DNA from: Pseudobutyrivibrio ruminis AD2017
GTDB taxonomy: Bacteria; Bacillota; Clostridia; Lachnospirales; Lachnospiraceae
Length of the DNA stretch: 64,000 bases
Direction of reading: 5' to 3'
Assembly: GCF_000424305.1 (NCBI RefSeq)
Contig: NZ_KE384162.1
Coordinates: 434,001 to 498,000 of the forward strand
Below the pieces are notes generated by a model. That model was given only the letters and a program-made list of their open reading frames with translations, did not search any database and was not told where the DNA came from. Numbering within the stretch: the first letter of the stretch is position 1; the number at the start of each line of letters is the position of its first letter. The translations under genes were made by a program, and so were the position numbers. Positions 38,601 through 47,236 of this stretch are shown here, piece by piece.

Positions 38601-39620
38601 TTAAATCTGTTCAAAATTTACGTGGTCTTCAGCAAAATGCTTTGTTGTGGCACCTTTGTCGGCATCACTGCAGCATGGATCTTCTGCCTTTGGTGTAACC
38701 TTCTTATCTGCTGATTTATAAACTGGTGTGTTGTTTCCAAATCCAAGCATCTCTGTCTTAAATGTTAAATCTGAAGCTGCCTGTGCAAGGTCTGTAGGAA
38801 CTACAATCTTTGTAGCACGTCCATCTCCCATCTTCTCAAGTGCTTCAAGCTTCTTTATAAGAAGAACTCTCTCATCAATATTTGCAGCCTTAAGCATTTC
38901 AATACCACGAGCCTCTGCCTCATAAACAAGGCGAATAGATTCAGCCTGACCAGTTGCTCTAGCGATTGCTGCATCTCTTTCAGCCTCTGCCTTAAGAACT
39001 AATGCCTGCTTATCACCTTCTGCTCTTGTGATAGATGCCTGCTTATGACCTTCTGCCTCAAGAAGAGTCTCACGACGGTCACGCTCTGCCTTCATCTGCT
39101 TTTCCATTGAACGCTGAATTTCTTCAGGTGGGATGATATTCTTAAGCTCAACACGGCCTACCTTAATACCCCATGGGTCAGTAGCCTCATCAAGTATTCC
39201 CTGCATTCTGGCGTTGATATTATCACGTGATGTAAGTGTCTGGTCTAATTCAAGCTCACCTACAAGGTTACGTAAGGTTGTAGCTGTAAGATTTTCAAGA
39301 GCAAGGATTGGGCGCTCAGCACCATAAGCGTAAAGCTTTGGATCCTGAACCTTGAAATAAACTACAGTATCGATTTTCATGATAACGTTATCCTTTGTGA
39401 TAACATCCTGTGGTGGAAAATCTGCAACCTGTTCCTTTAATGAAACCTTCTTTGAAACCTGGTCAACAAATGGAATGATTACATGGAAACCTGGTCCAAG
39501 TGTATCATGATACTTTCCTAATCTTTCGATTACGAATACATATCCCTGTGGAACGATTCTGATTCCCATTCCAATCGCAACAATAATTAAAACTACAAGC
39601 GCAATAATAAATCCTGTCAT
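38601..39620 (-). CDS. SPFH/Band-7 domain membrane protein (QmcA/stomatin-like)
   Basis: Stomatin-type membrane scaffold protein, one of the group that forms oligomeric cages and can associate with proteases. The product has one N-terminal membrane helix (about residues 3-22), then an SPFH domain (RIVPQGYVFVIERLGKYHDT, then FPPQDVITKDNVIMKIDTVV). A long helical region rich in Ala, Glu and Arg follows (EAEGHKQASITRAEGDKQAL). The ATG at 39620 is used, with GGAGG eight bases upstream; the ATG five codons earlier overlaps that site. It lies 22 nt after rpiB, so the two are probably cotranscribed. No NfeD partner is adjacent. Confidence 0.92.
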   Translation of the reverse strand: MTGFIIALVVLIIVAIGMGIRIVPQGYVFVIERLGKYHDTLGPGFHVIIPFVDQVSKKVSLKEQVADFPPQDVITKDNVIMKIDTVVYFKVQDPKLYAYGAERPILALENLTATTLRNLVGELELDQTLTSRDNINARMQGILDEATDPWGIKVGRVELKNIIPPEEIQRSMEKQMKAERDRRETLLEAEGHKQASITRAEGDKQALVLKAEAERDAAIARATGQAESIRLVYEAEARGIEMLKAANIDERVLLIKKLEALEKMGDGRATKIVVPTDLAQAASDLTFKTEMLGFGNNTPVYKSADKKVTPKAEDPCCSDADKGATTKHFAEDHVNFEQI

Positions 39621-39642
39621 AACATTAACCTCCATTGTAAAT

Positions 39643-40104
39643 TTATTTTACTGGTACACAGTGCTTGTCATTAATATCGCAAACCTTCTGAACTCTGCGT
39701 CTATACTTCTCCTCCATAAGAGGCTCAGTTGTAAGCCATGTCTTAACAACCTCCATAGACATAAGTCCACCAATAATCTTTGCACCTAAGCAAAGGATGT
39801 TTGAATCTGTATGCTGTCTGGCAAGTGTAGCGCAAAGTGGATCCTGACAAACAGCTGCATAGCAACCATTAATCTTGTTTGCAATAAGCGCACTACCATA
39901 GCCAACACCATCGCAGAATATTCCTCTATCACATTCTCCCTTAGCTACTGCAAGGGCTGCTGGATAAACATAGTCAGATAAGTCACAACTGTTTTCATCA
40001 TATGTTCCAAAATCCTCTACCTCATAGCCCTCGCTTAAAAGATAAGCCTTAATTTCTTCCTTCATTTGAGTTCCCGCATGATCATTTGCCATAGCAATTT
40101 TCAT
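39643..40104 (-). CDS. rpiB: RpiB/LacA/LacB family sugar-phosphate isomerase
   Basis: Ribose-5-phosphate isomerase B interconverts ribose-5-P and ribulose-5-P; LacA/LacB members act on galactose-6-P. The 153-residue product has the family N-terminus (KIAMANDHAGTQMKEEIKAY), the GFGTYDENSCDLSDY-like region and ARQHTDSNILCLGAKIIG. The usual CGTG active-site motif reads DGVG in IFCDGVGYG: Asp stands where the catalytic Cys normally lies, with a Cys one position earlier. The true substrate is therefore uncertain. GGAGGTG precedes the ATG. It is followed by the SPFH gene. Confidence 0.88.
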   Translation of the reverse strand: MKIAMANDHAGTQMKEEIKAYLLSEGYEVEDFGTYDENSCDLSDYVYPAALAVAKGECDRGIFCDGVGYGSALIANKINGCYAAVCQDPLCATLARQHTDSNILCLGAKIIGGLMSMEVVKTWLTTEPLMEEKYRRRVQKVCDINDKHCVPVK

Positions 40105-40136
40105 ATGAACACCTCCATAAAAAACTTTATGTTCTA

Positions 40137-40165
40137 ATTTTAAATGACTTGTATATATTTTACAA
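40137..40165 (-). promoter_or_regulatory. Candidate rpiB promoter
   Basis: Minus strand TTGTAA (40165-40160), 17-nt spacer, TAAAAT (40142-40137). It overlaps the divergent GH9 promoter. Confidence 0.5.
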
Positions 40166-40177
40166 CATTCTTAATAT
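40149..40177 (+). promoter_or_regulatory. Candidate GH9 endoglucanase promoter
   Basis: TTGTAT (40149-40154), 17-nt spacer, TAATAT (40172-40177), about 95 nt before the ATG and overlapping the rpiB promoter on the other strand. Confidence 0.45.
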
Positions 40178-40220
40178 GTGAATCTTCTTCTAAATCATCT
40201 AATATGATATGATTAGTTTA

Positions 40221-40234
40221 AGAAAACGTTTAAG
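40221..40234. promoter_or_regulatory. AAACGTTT palindrome in the GH9 leader (possible LacI-type operator)
   Basis: AGAAAACGTTTAAG contains the 8-bp palindrome AAACGTTT with the central CG seen in LacI/CcpA-type operators. It lies about 40 nt downstream of the candidate start point, a position suited to a roadblock repressor. A single short palindrome is weak evidence. Confidence 0.3.
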
Positions 40235-40271
40235 TTATTGAAAACTCAATATACTAAGGGGGATTTTACAA

Positions 40272-42485
40272 ATGAAAAAACGTATTTTGGCATTGTTCTT
40301 AACTTTGTCAATGGTTACGGCTGTGGGCTGTAAGGGGACAGCTCCAGAAGATGCAACCAGTGAACCTAAAGAAGAAGCTACTGTTGAAGTGGAGCCAGAA
40401 GAAACTCCACTTACAGGCGAAAATCTACTACAAAACGGGGATTTCACAAGTGGACTATCAGGATGGGATACCTACTGCTATGACGGTGAATGTGGTCTTC
40501 TGGTAAATAAAGATGGCGCTTTGGATTGCTGTATCAAAAGCGTAGGTTCTGTAGACTATGGCGTACAGCTTTTTCATGATAGCTTTTCTTTAGATGAAGG
40601 CTGCGTATATAAGCTAACCTTTGATGCTTATAGTGACACGGCCCGCCCTATTCAGATGAGATTTCAGATTAATGGTGGCGACTATCACGCTTACTATGAA
40701 GAAGTTGTTGATTTAGGCACTGAAAATAAATCCTATGAATATACCTTCACAATGAATGAAGCCTCTGACCCTGCCCCACGCTTTTGCTTAAACATGGGCG
40801 TCATGGGCGATATGGGAGCAGATTTTGCAGAGCATCATATCATTATGGATAATTTCGTTTTGACGCTAGAGGATAATTCAAACAAGGTTGAAAGCAATTC
40901 GCAGGTTTCAATTCCTGATATTGCGGTAAACCAAATTGGATATTTACCAAATGCACTTAAGACTGCCACAATTAAAGGCTCAGGCTTAGAACAAACTGCA
41001 AAGCTTATTAATGAAAAAACTGGTAAAGCCGTTTATGAAGAGGCTATCGGTAAGGGCGAAAAGAATGCTGATACTGGAGACAGGGAAGCAGTATTTGACT
41101 TCTCTTCCATCAAGGATGAAGGCACTTATCATGTAGAAGCGGGGGATGCCATTTCACCTTCCTTTGTCATCTCAAAAAGTGTCTATGATGATGCACTGGC
41201 AGCCGCAATTAAGATGCTTCATTATCAGCGCTGTGGATGTGAATTAACAAAAAATGAGGCTGGGGATTTCGCTCATCCTGCTTGCCATGACTCAAAGGCT
41301 GTTTTGTATGAAGACAATTCTAAAAAGCTGGATGTAACAGGTGGCTGGCATGATGCTGGTGATTATGGCAGATATTCTGTAGCTGGTGCAGTTACCGCCG
41401 CAGATTTGTTACTTGCCTATGAAAATTATAGGGATGTTTTTGATAAGAAAAATTTGCCCGATGTTCTTGAGGAAGCAAAATATGAATTGGATTGGCTTTT
41501 GAAAATGCAAAGGTCCGATGGTGGCGTTTACCACAAGGTAACCTGCCGAAATTTCCCTGGCGAGGTAATGCCTCAGGATGAAACCGATGAACTAGTGGTT
41601 ATGCCTGTTTCTACTACTGCAACTGGTGATTTTGCCGCGGTAATGGCTATTGCATCCCGCGTTTATGAGAAAACAGATAAGGCTTATTCAAAGAAATGCT
41701 TTGATGCTGCAGTTAAGGCTGCATCATATTTGGATACAACCCCTCATGATTCAACTGGTTATCGCAATCCTTCAGACGTAACAACAGGAGAATATGAAGA
41801 TACCTGTGACGTGGACGAACGCTTCTGGGCTTATGCTGAATTATATAAAACCACAGGGGACAAAGCCTACGAAGAGAAAATGGTTTCAGAGCTTCCTAAC
41901 AATGGTTATACTTTAGGCTGGCAAGGGGTTGCTGGATACGGCGCTTACGCATATTTCACCAGCAAAAGTGCTACCCTTTTACCTGATGTAAAAAAGGATG
42001 CTGAAGCTGCTGCTAAAGAAATAAGAGGCTTTGCCCATTCAAATGCCTACGGCTCTTCTATCATCACAAACTATCCTTGGGGAAGTAACCTAACAATCGC
42101 TAACAACGGCGAATATCTTTTAATGATGAAGGAGGCACTTGGGGAATATGATAAAGAAACTGTAGATAAGCAGTTAAACTACTTATTCGGAAACAATGCT
42201 ACTGGCTACTGTTTCATGACAGGCTTTGGAACATTATATACAGACCACCCACATCATCGTCCATCACAGGTTGTGGGAAAAACCGTTCCTGGTATGATTG
42301 CAGGGGGGCCTAACAATGGACTTAATGATCCATATGCAGCTAATGTACTAAGAGGTGTGCCTGCAGCCAAATGCTATGTGGACAATGCTCAAAGCTATTC
42401 AACAAATGAAATTGCTATATATTGGAATTCTCCTGTTATATATCTGCTTGCCGGAGAAATCTCAGAAAGTAAAGGAGGTCGCTAA
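40272..42485 (+). CDS. Secreted GH9 endoglucanase lipoprotein with CBM4-like domain
   Basis: Cellulase of glycoside hydrolase family 9, acting on beta-1,4-glucans at the cell surface. The 737-residue product has a lipoprotein signal (MKKRILALFLTLSMVTAVGC) and an acidic linker. A CBM4/9-like beta-sandwich begins NLLQNGDFTSGLSGWDTYCY, and an Ig-like CelD_N domain starts at SIPDIAVNQIGYLPNA. The GH9 (alpha/alpha)6 domain carries GGWHDAGDYGRYSV with the catalytic base Asp, YTDHPHHRPSQV, and the acid Glu in STNEIAIYWNSPVIYLLAGE. All parts are intact. AAGGGGG precedes the ATG. It has a candidate own promoter and is divergent from rpiB. Confidence 0.95.
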   Translation: MKKRILALFLTLSMVTAVGCKGTAPEDATSEPKEEATVEVEPEETPLTGENLLQNGDFTSGLSGWDTYCYDGECGLLVNKDGALDCCIKSVGSVDYGVQLFHDSFSLDEGCVYKLTFDAYSDTARPIQMRFQINGGDYHAYYEEVVDLGTENKSYEYTFTMNEASDPAPRFCLNMGVMGDMGADFAEHHIIMDNFVLTLEDNSNKVESNSQVSIPDIAVNQIGYLPNALKTATIKGSGLEQTAKLINEKTGKAVYEEAIGKGEKNADTGDREAVFDFSSIKDEGTYHVEAGDAISPSFVISKSVYDDALAAAIKMLHYQRCGCELTKNEAGDFAHPACHDSKAVLYEDNSKKLDVTGGWHDAGDYGRYSVAGAVTAADLLLAYENYRDVFDKKNLPDVLEEAKYELDWLLKMQRSDGGVYHKVTCRNFPGEVMPQDETDELVVMPVSTTATGDFAAVMAIASRVYEKTDKAYSKKCFDAAVKAASYLDTTPHDSTGYRNPSDVTTGEYEDTCDVDERFWAYAELYKTTGDKAYEEKMVSELPNNGYTLGWQGVAGYGAYAYFTSKSATLLPDVKKDAEAAAKEIRGFAHSNAYGSSIITNYPWGSNLTIANNGEYLLMMKEALGEYDKETVDKQLNYLFGNNATGYCFMTGFGTLYTDHPHHRPSQVVGKTVPGMIAGGPNNGLNDPYAANVLRGVPAAKCYVDNAQSYSTNEIAIYWNSPVIYLLAGEISESKGGR

Positions 42486-42496
42486 CGCGACCTCCT
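42473..42496. terminator. GC-rich hairpin overlapping the GH9 stop codon
   Basis: Perfect 10-bp stem AGGAGGTCGC / GCGACCTCCT with a TAAC loop. The GH9 stop codon TAA (42483-42485) lies in the loop. A T-rich tail (TTTACTTT) follows on the minus strand only, so it suits the convergent 98-residue gene best. Confidence 0.6.
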
Positions 42497-42550
42497 GATA
42501 AGCCATCATCACCCTTTAATAATCTTTCATATACATATCCGGGAACAATT

Positions 42551-42847
42551 TTAAAACTCGTCCTCAATCTCTGTAATGGCACACTTACCACACATCTGAC
42601 CTACAAATTCCTCCATATAGAAGAACTCTCCATCAAAATATGAATCAAATTCCTTTATCGCGCCAGCTAAAGTGAATGCCTTGCCGCAATCCTTACATTT
42701 TCTCATGAGAGACATGGCAACCTCATCATCCTCTACCTCGTAATCCTCATGCTCCATATCGCCCTCTTCATAGCCCTGTAGCTGATGGCTTGATAAGTAC
42801 TCATCTGATGGCTTAAGCTCACCATCTATCTCTGAAAAAAATCCCAT
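42551..42847 (-). CDS. Small protein with two CxxC pairs, function unknown
   Basis: Not recognised. The 98-residue product is very acidic in its first half (Glu/Asp-rich, no signal). It carries CKDCGKAF near the middle and CGKCAITE near the C-terminus, which together suggest a zinc ribbon interrupted by about 30 residues. The ATG at 42847 is used because AGAGGTG lies just upstream; an in-frame GTG three codons earlier is part of that site. A consensus-like promoter lies 30-60 nt upstream. It is the last core-type gene before the accessory region. Confidence 0.75.
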   Translation of the reverse strand: MGFFSEIDGELKPSDEYLSSHQLQGYEEGDMEHEDYEVEDDEVAMSLMRKCKDCGKAFTLAGAIKEFDSYFDGEFFYMEEFVGQMCGKCAITEIEDEF

Positions 42848-42879
42848 TAAATCCACCTCTTAAAATCTTCGTGGATTTA

Positions 42880-42907
42880 ATTATAACAGACAAGCACATT
42901 ATAGCAA
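42880..42907 (-). promoter_or_regulatory. Candidate promoter for the CxxC gene
   Basis: Minus strand TTGCTA (42907-42902), 16-nt spacer, TATAAT (42885-42880), about 33 nt before the ATG. The rest of the interval up to 43001 shows nothing recognisable: no tRNA end, integrase or obvious direct repeat. Confidence 0.5.
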
Positions 42908-43001
42908 TAACGAAAGCTTTTCAACCAAATGCATGCACGCGCCTACGTCCTAAATTTCAAAAATCAAAACTTCAGACGTAGTGTATCAATATTTAATACC
43001 C

Positions 43002-43658
43002 TTAGTGTGTCTTAAGCTTAGTTATATCAATTGTATAATAATCAAGTGATATTTCTTTTTTTACAGGATTATTCACAATAATATTTACTACGAATAACTT
43101 TGAATATTTTTCATAACAAATTGATTCTTTACAATATAATTCCCAATACTCAAAACACCACTCATAATATAATCGTGCAGCTTTATTACCTGGAATTGAT
43201 TTAAAATAATAATTCCAGAGGCTGCTCAAAACAACCAATCCATATTCAGGGTTATCATTGAAAATAAGTCGATTAAGGATGAAGTATGTTAAGATTTGAA
43301 TGTATGGCTGCTTTTTAGGAATAATGAGAACTCCCCCATCATTAACCCATCGAACCCATTGAACAAAAGAATCACTTTCTTTATTCAATTGCTTAAGTAT
43401 GCCAAGATCGAAACCAATGATTCCAGTATACTTTTTCATAACATCTGTATCATCAAAAATCATTTTAGGATTATAATTTGTTAATTTGTATTTTTCATAT
43501 ACAGAAATCAAATCATCACCGGCTTCCGGTATTAATTTGTAAAATCGATTATTATCAACTTCTGCTAAATCAATATAAATAGTTTCAGCTTGTTCTACAA
43601 TGAAATTATTTATATTAAAATTTTTAAAATCAAAAATAATTCGCTCTGTCCCCTGCAT
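43002..43658 (-). CDS. Hypothetical protein of the accessory region
   Basis: Not recognised. The 218-residue product is rich in Tyr, Ile, Asn and Lys, with no signal peptide, membrane segment or catalytic motif. Aromatic-rich stretches (LYYEWCFEYWELYCKESICY) and a mixed alpha/beta pattern suggest a globular cytoplasmic protein. AGGGGGG precedes ATG at 43658. It is the last gene of the rhomboid-nuclease-Sel1 run, 37 nt after the Sel1 gene. Lower GC than the core genes fits foreign origin. Confidence 0.65.
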   Translation of the reverse strand: MQGTERIIFDFKNFNINNFIVEQAETIYIDLAEVDNNRFYKLIPEAGDDLISVYEKYKLTNYNPKMIFDDTDVMKKYTGIIGFDLGILKQLNKESDSFVQWVRWVNDGGVLIIPKKQPYIQILTYFILNRLIFNDNPEYGLVVLSSLWNYYFKSIPGNKAARLYYEWCFEYWELYCKESICYEKYSKLFVVNIIVNNPVKKEISLDYYTIDITKLKTH

Positions 43659-43695
43659 ATATTACCCCCCTATAATAATGCAATTTTTTTAACAA

Positions 43696-46401
43696 CTATA
43701 ATACTTCGCCAGCAATAATTGATGCTAACATTTGATGTTGATATGAATCTTCTGCATACCAACACCCCAATTCATGATTCCATCTCCAGCCTTGCTTTCG
43801 CAATGTCCTTTTAATAAAACTAGATGGCATATCCGAAAAATAGATTTCTAGTTTTCCTTCATCCACAATACGTTTACAGAAACTATTTTCAGCTCTTAAC
43901 AGTTCATCTATCGATGGCTTAGTTTCATTGCTGCGTTGAACTCTTTCCGACTTATCATTAATCAAAGAATTCATTTCAATAATGCTATGTTTAATACTAT
44001 TGATATCTACTAATTCACTATTTATATTAACAATAACATCATCCATAAAATAATAGTCATACTTATATATAGATAACACGAGTTTTATATCCAAAAGTTC
44101 CCCTTCTTTTAGACACATATCATTCTTTATCTCATAATAAAAATTAATCCAGTCACCATCTCCACTTTTTCTTTTAAGTACTATATCTTTACAATCAGAT
44201 TTTTTGATAAGGGTCACGTCATTTAAAGTCATTTCATTTAATAATATTTTCCATTCATCTGAAAATCCACTATCTAACCAAAAATCCAAACGAATAATAT
44301 TTCCATCATATAATACTCCACCATACTCTAAAGAATAATCCTCAGCATCACATATACAAAGATTACCGATTGCTGGTCTATCAACATAAAAACTACTATT
44401 CTTATCATAATCTACCGAAGGCATTACTATATCAGCTTCGGTATTACCACTTTTTAAAGACCTTATATCTGAAACTGCAGCCATACCACTAACATCAGGA
44501 ATATTCTTCATACAGTATTTTCCTGATGAATCTATTCCTCGCTTTTTAGCATCGTTAATCTCAATTGAGAAAATTACATCATCTGATTTGCCTCTAATTG
44601 ATTCTTTTAGATTAACATAATAATCGCCACTATCTACTGCTGAAACAAATTCTCCAATTTCCTCAAAGAAAGCAATCCTTTTATTATTTATGGTCGCTTC
44701 TTTAAGATATATAAATCGTTTCCTTCCTGAAAAATTATATACTCTAAAAATCAGTTGTGTTATATCAACAAGATTATTTACCCCTATAAACTGAATTGTA
44801 ATACCATCATTATTGTATAAATAATAATTATCTTTACTTTGTGTATAAATAGAATTATCAGAAGCTAATTCAATGAGTTTACCTACACGAATTTTGTCAA
44901 ATTCATATACCGACTTGAATAAACGTACCGCTTCTGTAATATTTTTCTCAGTTCCTAATCCAAATAAACAATTCAATCCATGACACACAATACATTCCTG
45001 CCTCATGGTCCCATCATTCATTCCTTTAATAAAACAAGAATCTGCTAAAGCATCATCTCTATCAACACCTATTCCCCTTTTATAACAAATCCCTAAATAA
45101 TAATATGCATCGGAGACTCCTTGAGTTTTTGCCATGTTTAGATAATAAAAACCAAGTTTTATTTCTTCCTCAGACTTACCATTAATCAAACGCTTTGCCT
45201 CAGCCATTATAGATAAATCATCAAGAGTAAACGCATAGTATTCCGTTAGTTTTTTAATAGCTTTTTCATGATTGTATATAGCAGCTGATAATAATAGATT
45301 CTTTGCTTTTAATTTCCTCTTAATTCCGACACTAGAACCATTCAAAATATCGATTGCAAGCCAATACTGAGCATCCGGAATACCAACTTTAGCATATTCC
45401 TTAATCAAAGAAATAGGTGTATCACTTCTAAAAACCAATTTCGGATTATTCTCTTTTTGCCATCCTGGGAAAAATTTTGAGAGCTTATTGTCATATCCTC
45501 CATATGGATTTAATATGTATGCTGATATCCAACAATTCTTCGCTTTCACTTTATTAAGTTTACAAGGCGATTTTCCCTCATAAAACATCTTAGCTAATTT
45601 TGAATAAGCATCTGGATTTGAACCTTTTGTGGCTTCAATAAACCACTTTACAGCTAAAGCACTTCCTTTTTCTGTTCCTTTATTTTCAAAAAAACATCCA
45701 ATTTTATATTGAGCCTCAGCATTTCCAACTAAAGCGGCTTGCATTATCCAATAATTAGAATGAAAATAATCATTTAAGTCCAAATAACGATTTGCTAATT
45801 CTAAATAGTCATTATCCTCAATTGAAGAAAAAACAATTGTTTCAGTTTCTTTAGGTCGTATAGACTCAAGATAATCTTCTAATCGTTCCTCTTCCTCCTC
45901 TTCCTCCTTTTTCTTTATTTTCTCCTTTAATTTTTGTTTTTCAAAAGCTTCATGTGCTATTTGAACTACTTCATTTATATCAGTTTTTTCTCCAAGCAAT
46001 TTTAATGTAAGTCCATAGTCTAATTCGTTTGCTTTACAAAAACTTGAAATTGATGGGTATTCGCCCCCATTGTAGTCAATCTGTATATGTTGAGGATTAG
46101 GCTTATTACTTCTGCATTCGTTAATTATCTCTTCTATACTCATTAAAGATTTATAATACCAATAAGCCTTACTCTGTTTTATATTCATTGCTCTGCAAAA
46201 TGCAGAAAAAGAATTGTATCTAATATCTTTATAATCAATCTGAATTTTATGCTGCCAATTATAGTTTCTATATGAATTCAATATGGCTTCTAACGAACGG
46301 CCTCTAGAAATACCGATTCGCAAATCAATAAGTGGTATAGAATAATCCACAGCAAAATCTACTAAATTATCATACTCTTTATCCTTAAAGCTATAACTCA
46401 T
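43696..46401 (-). CDS. Large multidomain Sel1-repeat protein
   Basis: Function unknown. The 901-residue product has three parts. The N-terminal 150 residues hold about three copies of a small helical module (IQIDYKDIRYNSFSAFCRAM and IQIDYNGGEYPSISSFCKAN are the clearest pair), followed by a charged coiled coil with Lys and Glu runs. From about residue 190 to 530 lie Sel1-like repeats (AEAQYKIGCFFENKG, PDAQYWLAIDILNG, SDAYYYLGICYKRGIGVDRD). The rest is beta-rich, with no known motif. A terminal domain (LRKQGWRWNHELGCWY) resembles the end of the 620-residue helicase nearby. It starts 9 nt after the nuclease gene, and the ribosome site is weak. Confidence 0.75.
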   Translation of the reverse strand: MSYSFKDKEYDNLVDFAVDYSIPLIDLRIGISRGRSLEAILNSYRNYNWQHKIQIDYKDIRYNSFSAFCRAMNIKQSKAYWYYKSLMSIEEIINECRSNKPNPQHIQIDYNGGEYPSISSFCKANELDYGLTLKLLGEKTDINEVVQIAHEAFEKQKLKEKIKKKEEEEEEERLEDYLESIRPKETETIVFSSIEDNDYLELANRYLDLNDYFHSNYWIMQAALVGNAEAQYKIGCFFENKGTEKGSALAVKWFIEATKGSNPDAYSKLAKMFYEGKSPCKLNKVKAKNCWISAYILNPYGGYDNKLSKFFPGWQKENNPKLVFRSDTPISLIKEYAKVGIPDAQYWLAIDILNGSSVGIKRKLKAKNLLLSAAIYNHEKAIKKLTEYYAFTLDDLSIMAEAKRLINGKSEEEIKLGFYYLNMAKTQGVSDAYYYLGICYKRGIGVDRDDALADSCFIKGMNDGTMRQECIVCHGLNCLFGLGTEKNITEAVRLFKSVYEFDKIRVGKLIELASDNSIYTQSKDNYYLYNNDGITIQFIGVNNLVDITQLIFRVYNFSGRKRFIYLKEATINNKRIAFFEEIGEFVSAVDSGDYYVNLKESIRGKSDDVIFSIEINDAKKRGIDSSGKYCMKNIPDVSGMAAVSDIRSLKSGNTEADIVMPSVDYDKNSSFYVDRPAIGNLCICDAEDYSLEYGGVLYDGNIIRLDFWLDSGFSDEWKILLNEMTLNDVTLIKKSDCKDIVLKRKSGDGDWINFYYEIKNDMCLKEGELLDIKLVLSIYKYDYYFMDDVIVNINSELVDINSIKHSIIEMNSLINDKSERVQRSNETKPSIDELLRAENSFCKRIVDEGKLEIYFSDMPSSFIKRTLRKQGWRWNHELGCWYAEDSYQHQMLASIIAGEVL

Positions 46402-46410
46402 TTCAAATTA

Positions 46411-47235
46411 CTATTCCTTATTTTTTTTACTCTCACCCGTTAAATAATCAATGTCAATTCCAGGTTGCACATTATACACAAACACATGAAAACACACACC
46501 TTCTCCGTCATCTTCAACAGAATATGCTTCCATCTCAACTCCTCTAGCTACAAGTTCTTCTCCCTCGAAGTAAGGACTTACTCTGTATAACACATGATTA
46601 GAAGAATTATCTAGATATTTCATTACTTCTTCCTCAAAAGGAAGCATTCCTTCAACATTGAAATACCTAGTACCCGTAATAAGATTTAATTCGTTACCAT
46701 TTTGTCCTGTTAACGCATATGCGATTAAGTGACATCTGTTATATAAATATGGTGGTTCCGAATCAACTATTCCTGGATACTTTTCTTGATGCCACCCTGA
46801 GGGTTTAATATATCCAATAGATTGACGTTCTTCGGTTGGCATCATTTTTTTTTCAAGCATCACAAACGCTGTACCACATCGTCCTAATCGATCTAGCGGA
46901 GAATACATTTCTCCGTCTAGATTGTTAATATCATACTTTGTAAACCCAGGTTTATTACCATTTAACTCTATATAGAGTTCACCGCCATATTCAGGAATTT
47001 CACTTTTTTCTATATCAACAATACTCGCTGAAAACGTATCGGCATTGTTCTCCATAACCGTATGCTTATTAAAAACTACACGAGTAAAAATAAGCACAAC
47101 AATAAAGGCACAAAGGACAATAGCAACAAATTTAATTTGCCTGTTTTTCTTTTGCTTAACGCTTTTCCGCCAGAATTTATCGTATTCTTTTTTGCTGTCC
47201 CATTTATATTGTCTTCCCGTAATTAAATCCTCCAA
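46411..47235 (-). CDS. Membrane-anchored DNA/RNA non-specific endonuclease
   Basis: Endonuclease NS-type (His-Me finger) nuclease predicted to act outside the cytoplasm. The 274-residue product has one membrane helix at about residues 35-51 after a Lys/Arg-rich N-terminus, so the domain is probably extracellular. The catalytic region is LYNRCHLIAYALTGQNGNEL, where NRCH stands for the usual DRGH, followed by NLITGTRYFNVEGMLPFEE. The start is odd: the only in-frame start-like codon near the front is TTG at 47235, inside the GGAGG ribosome site, while an ATT five bases after GGAGG (47223) would be placed correctly. It is 1 nt after the rhomboid gene. Confidence 0.88.
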   Translation of the reverse strand: MEDLITGRQYKWDSKKEYDKFWRKSVKQKKNRQIKFVAIVLCAFIVVLIFTRVVFNKHTVMENNADTFSASIVDIEKSEIPEYGGELYIELNGNKPGFTKYDINNLDGEMYSPLDRLGRCGTAFVMLEKKMMPTEERQSIGYIKPSGWHQEKYPGIVDSEPPYLYNRCHLIAYALTGQNGNELNLITGTRYFNVEGMLPFEEEVMKYLDNSSNHVLYRVSPYFEGEELVARGVEMEAYSVEDDGEGVCFHVFVYNVQPGIDIDYLTGESKKNKE

Positions 47236-47236
47236 C

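Noticed and set aside
42857-43001. Attachment site or integrase marking the left end of the island
   Set aside because: No tRNA, integrase or direct repeat was found in this short gap, so the boundary is only inferred from gene content.
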